Origin: Candidatus Eiseniibacteriota bacterium
GTDB taxonomy: Bacteria > Joyebacterota > Joyebacteria > Joyebacterales > Joyebacteraceae
Length of the DNA stretch: 16,531 bases
Reading direction: 5' to 3'
Assembly (NCBI GenBank): GCA_030639555.1
Contig: DAOWCM010000015.1
Coordinates: 1-16,531, forward strand
Shown here piece after piece: positions 14,931 to 16,531 of this stretch. Position numbers and translations under genes: made by a program. Below the pieces are notes generated by a model that did not search any database, was not told the DNA's origin, and saw only the letters and a program-made list of their open reading frames with translations. Position 1 is the first letter of the stretch, and each line of letters begins with the position of its first letter.

Positions 14931-15281
14931 TCAGCTGTCACGGTCGGAAATGCGGCGGAGTTCTTCGTGAAGTATTCGCCTGAGATCTGAGTACCGCGCG
15001 GTGGCCGCTCTGTGTGATGCTACGAAGACAAGGGTCTCAATTCCAGACAGGTCCGCTTTGCTCGTCCGGACTGCCTCTCGAAGGACCCTCTTCGCACGGT
15101 TTCTCTCGACCGCTCCTCCGACCTTCTTCCCCGCCAGGAAGGCCACCCCCGGCGGCCCCTCTCCCTCTCGGTAGCACATTCTGAAGTATGAGGTCCGCGC
15201 CACCGACCCTGCTCTCAGCGTCTGATCCAGCGTGTCTCGCCGCTTGATCCTCGGATACTTCCTCAGGCTCTCCGACGGCAC
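14931..15281 (-). CDS. rnpA: Ribonuclease P protein component RnpA
   Basis: RnpA is the protein cofactor of RNase P, which removes 5' leaders from precursor tRNAs; it helps the catalytic RNA bind its substrate. The 116-residue protein has the family start LRKYPRIKRRDTLDQTLRAG and the RNR signature VERNRAKRVLREAVR at about 59-72. That signature contacts the RNA. The GTG at 15279-15281 is the only good start. It follows the rpmH stop by 8 bp, with an AGGTGG ribosome site that begins in the rpmH stop codon itself. Translation is probably coupled to rpmH. Length is usual (110-130). Confidence 0.95.
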   Translation of the reverse strand: MPSESLRKYPRIKRRDTLDQTLRAGSVARTSYFRMCYREGEGPPGVAFLAGKKVGGAVERNRAKRVLREAVRTSKADLSGIETLVFVASHRAATARYSDLRRILHEELRRISDRDS

Positions 15282-15289
15282 TCGCCCAC

Positions 15290-15427
15290 CTACCGCGTCG
15301 TCAGACGCTTCCTGCCCTTCGCCCGCCGCCGCGCCAGGACCCTCCGTCCACCAGGAGTGGAGCTGCGGCTCAGAAATCCGTGCTTCCTCTTACCTCTGCG
15401 CTTCTTCGGTTGGTACGTCCGCTTCAT
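15290..15427 (-). CDS. rpmH: 50S ribosomal protein L34
   Basis: This 45-codon gene encodes L34, the small very basic ribosomal protein. It reads MKRTYQPKKRRGKRKHGFLS, then RSSTPGGRRVLARRRAKGRK and ends RLTTR; these are the standard L34 blocks, including HGF and ARRRAKGRK. The ATG at 15425-15427 has a GAGGG ribosome site four bases upstream. It is the first gene of the leftward cluster and has its own promoter at 15473-15501. Its place directly beside dnaA, with oriC between, is the most common arrangement in bacteria. Confidence 0.97.
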   Translation of the reverse strand: MKRTYQPKKRRGKRKHGFLSRSSTPGGRRVLARRRAKGRKRLTTR

Positions 15428-15472
15428 CTTGCCCTCGATACGATGCCCTGTCCCACCTCATTTGAATCCAAT

Positions 15473-15501
15473 ACACTATCAATCCACCCCCTCCATGTCA
15501 A
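15473..15501 (-). promoter_or_regulatory. Sigma-70-type promoter of the rpmH-rnpA cluster
   Basis: On the minus strand a consensus -35 TTGACA (15496-15501) and a -10 TAGTGT (15473-15478) are separated by 17 bp. Transcription should start near 15466, giving a leader of about 40 bases before the rpmH ATG. The spacer contains a run of five Gs on the transcript-sense strand. Confidence 0.65.
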
Positions 15502-15516
15502 GCCGATTCGCCACCA

Positions 15517-15555
15517 CCCCTCCTGCTCCCCCTCGATCCTGCCCCCACCCTCCCC
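15517..15555 (-). repeat. Clustered G-runs on the minus strand (possible G-quadruplex)
   Basis: Five G-runs of three to five bases occur on the minus strand within 39 bp, seen as C-runs at 15517-15520, 15528-15532, 15542-15546, 15548-15550 and 15552-15555. Three are separated by single bases; the fourth is nine bases away, slightly beyond the usual seven-base loop limit. The tract lies just upstream of the rpmH promoter. Folding is a prediction. Confidence 0.4.
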
Positions 15556-15621
15556 AACCAGCCTTCTGACAGTCACTTGCGCCACCTCGCCAGAAAAATC
15601 CCTCCCCCTGCAAGAAAGTCC

Positions 15622-15651
15622 TTGCACGGTTTTCCGGCACCGTGCTAATAT
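15622..15651 (+). promoter_or_regulatory. Candidate dnaA promoter
   Basis: A -35 TTGCAC (15622-15627) and a -10 TAATAT (15646-15651) are 18 bp apart on the plus strand. Transcription would begin near 15658, leaving a leader of about 300 bases before dnaA. A perfect inverted repeat (15624-15645) fills the space from within the -35 to the -10. Confidence 0.55.
15624..15645. repeat. Perfect inverted repeat inside the dnaA promoter
   Basis: GCACGGT (15624-15630) and ACCGTGC (15639-15645) are exact reverse complements separated by 8 bp. The left arm overlaps the -35 hexamer and the right arm abuts the -10. This is the placement of a classic operator for a dimeric repressor. The regulator is unknown. 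Confidence 0.5.
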
Positions 15652-15667
15652 GCGCCGCTGTCACAAA

Positions 15668-15685
15668 GGCCGTTGATAAGCGGCC
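15668..15685. repeat. Short hairpin in the dnaA leader
   Basis: GGCCG (15668-15672) and CGGCC (15681-15685) can pair around the loop TTGATAAG, about ten bases into the predicted dnaA transcript. The loop overlaps a weak DnaA-box-like 9-mer at 15671-15679. The hairpin may stabilise the leader RNA; this is inferred. Confidence 0.3.
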
Positions 15686-15812
15686 GACGCTGATCGGAAG
15701 GACCGCCCGGAATCAGGAACCTGAAGCAGCCATGGTGGCCGCCGCCCCTGGCTCACGACAGCAGGATCTGGGACACCGACCGTAACATCTGCCAAGACAA
15801 TAACTTGCATGG

Positions 15813-15821
15813 TTGTCCACA
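15813..15821 (+). promoter_or_regulatory. DnaA-box-like site (8/9)
   Basis: TTGTCCACA differs from TTATCCACA at one position. It lies in the middle of the rpmH-dnaA gap, about 150 bp upstream of dnaA. Confidence 0.5.
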
Positions 15822-15917
15822 TTGGGGAGAGTCTGTGTAGATAGTCGGGGCGCTCTTTTGCGCGCACATCCCTGCGTCATCGCCGATGTTCTACCAAATA
15901 CGCCCAATTTCAGGTGC

Positions 15918-15926
15918 GGTGGATAA
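15918..15926 (-). promoter_or_regulatory. DnaA-box-like site (8/9)
   Basis: GGTGGATAA on the plus strand reads TTATCCACC on the minus strand, one mismatch from consensus. It is in the AT-richer part just upstream of dnaA. Confidence 0.5.
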
Positions 15927-15939
15927 CTTGTTAACCTCT

Positions 15940-15948
15940 TGTTGATAA
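15940..15948 (-). promoter_or_regulatory. DnaA-box-like site (8/9) next to the dnaA start
   Basis: TGTTGATAA reads TTATCAACA on the minus strand, one mismatch from consensus. It is 22 bp from the box at 15918-15926 in the same orientation, and within 14 bp of the chosen dnaA ATG. A site here could let DnaA repress its own translation-initiation region or transcript. Confidence 0.45.
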
Positions 15949-15961
15949 CATGCGGATTACT

Positions 15962-16531
15962 ATGACCGCTTCAGATCTTTGGACACGGTGCCTCGAGACC
16001 ATCCGCGACGAGACGGAGCACCAGAGCTACCAGACGTGGTTCGAGCCGACTCGCGGCGTTGAGTTGACTGACGACGCCGTGAAGATCGAAGTGCCCAACC
16101 GGTTCTTCGCTGACTGGCTCGAGGAACACTACATGGGGCTGGTGAGGCGCGCCGTCGAGGAGAATGCCGGAAGAGTGCTCGACCCCGTGTTCCAGGTAGC
16201 GCACAAGAGGCGCGACGAGTACGAGCCTGTCTCGGCTAGGCGGGAAGTCCCTCCGCCACTGACCACAGCAGCGGCCGATGAGTGCCAACTCAACCCACGG
16301 TATACGTTTTCAACGTTTGTCGTCGGGAGTAGCAATCGCTTTGCTCAGGCTGCAACTATGGCAGTGGCGGAGGCACCCGCCGACTCCTATAACCCGCTGT
16401 TTATATATGGTGGGGTCGGCCTGGGGAAAACCCACCTTATGCAGGCTGTCGGGCACTACATCAGGGAAAAGCGCCCGGAGCTGTCCGTGCACTACGTCTC
16501 CTCCGAGACGTTCATGAACGAGCTCATCACC
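15962..16531 (+). CDS. dnaA: Chromosomal replication initiator DnaA (N-terminal part, cut by window edge)
   Basis: The first 190 codons are present. Domain I (1-80) reads MTASDLWTRCLETIRDETEH, QSYQTWFEP and VPNRFFADWLEEHY, the parts that bind DnaA partners and helicase. A short linker (about 81-110) is followed by the AAA+ domain, starting NPRYTFSTFVVGSSNRFAQA, with the Walker A motif GGVGLGKTH at 150-158 and YVSSETFMNEL near the end. The Walker B, sensor and DNA-binding domain IV lie outside the window. ATG at 15962-15964 is used because family members start a few residues before LW. An in-frame ATG at 15950-15952 would add MRIT; neither has a strong Shine-Dalgarno. It is the only rightward gene here. 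Confidence 0.97.
   Translation, partial: MTASDLWTRCLETIRDETEHQSYQTWFEPTRGVELTDDAVKIEVPNRFFADWLEEHYMGLVRRAVEENAGRVLDPVFQVAHKRRDEYEPVSARREVPPPLTTAAADECQLNPRYTFSTFVVGSSNRFAQAATMAVAEAPADSYNPLFIYGGVGLGKTHLMQAVGHYIREKRPELSVHYVSSETFMNELIT

Larger units (their letters stand above)
15428..15961. other. oriC: Probable oriC region between rpmH and dnaA
   Basis: This 534-bp gap is the longest gene-free stretch in the window and the point where transcription diverges. From left to right it holds the rpmH promoter, a C-rich tract, the dnaA promoter, a long dnaA leader and a more AT-rich end (about 15886-15962) next to dnaA. DnaA-box-like 9-mers with one mismatch each lie at 15813-15821, 15918-15926 and 15940-15948, and a two-mismatch copy (CGTTGATAA) at 15671-15679. 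No 9/9 box is present. The gene context and the strand switch make this the leading oriC candidate. Confidence 0.75.

Noticed and set aside
15732..15785. 17-residue upstream open frame in the dnaA leader (starts MVAAAPGS)
   Set aside because: The nearest purine-rich sequence (AGGAA) is 12 bases away and there is no other evidence for translation.

Overview
The window is a high-GC bacterial chromosomal segment around the replication origin. dnaA reads rightward off the right edge. Every other gene reads leftward, so transcription diverges from the rpmH-dnaA gap at 15428-15961. No mobile element, CRISPR array, tRNA or rRNA was seen. YidC has the large periplasmic domain of diderm bacteria, the chromosome carries ParABS and a bactofilin, and the rotary ATPase visible here is of V/A type. 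This fits a Gram-negative-type bacterium, possibly from a poorly cultivated high-GC lineage; the phylum cannot be fixed by eye.

Layout from right to left. 15962-16531 is the 5' part of dnaA. 15428-15961 is the probable oriC, with divergent dnaA and rpmH promoters, imperfect DnaA boxes and a strand-asymmetric C-rich tract. Then comes the classic origin-proximal series rpmH, rnpA, yidD, yidC, khpB (jag), mnmE, mnmG, rsmG, parA, parB. It covers ribosomal protein L34, RNase P protein, membrane protein insertion, an RNA-binding KH/R3H protein, tRNA wobble-uridine modification, 16S rRNA methylation and chromosome segregation. Two parS sites sit at the rsmG 3' end and just beyond it. The parA-rsmG gap also holds two perfect DnaA boxes and a good parAB promoter.

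A bactofilin gene with its own promoter follows parB. To its left is a V/A-type ATPase operon in the order H(G)-I-K-E-C-F-A, with subunit A cut by the window edge (B and D presumably follow). The rotor subunit K keeps all residues that bind Na+ in Enterococcus hirae NtpK, so the enzyme is predicted to be Na+-coupled.

No wholly new system was found. The points most worth checking are the Na+ signature in K, the perfect DnaA boxes beside parS and the parAB promoter, the inverted repeat between the -35 and -10 of the dnaA promoter, the 20-bp palindrome ahead of the K gene, the parallel polybasic tails of YidC and KhpB, and the bactofilin next to parAB.
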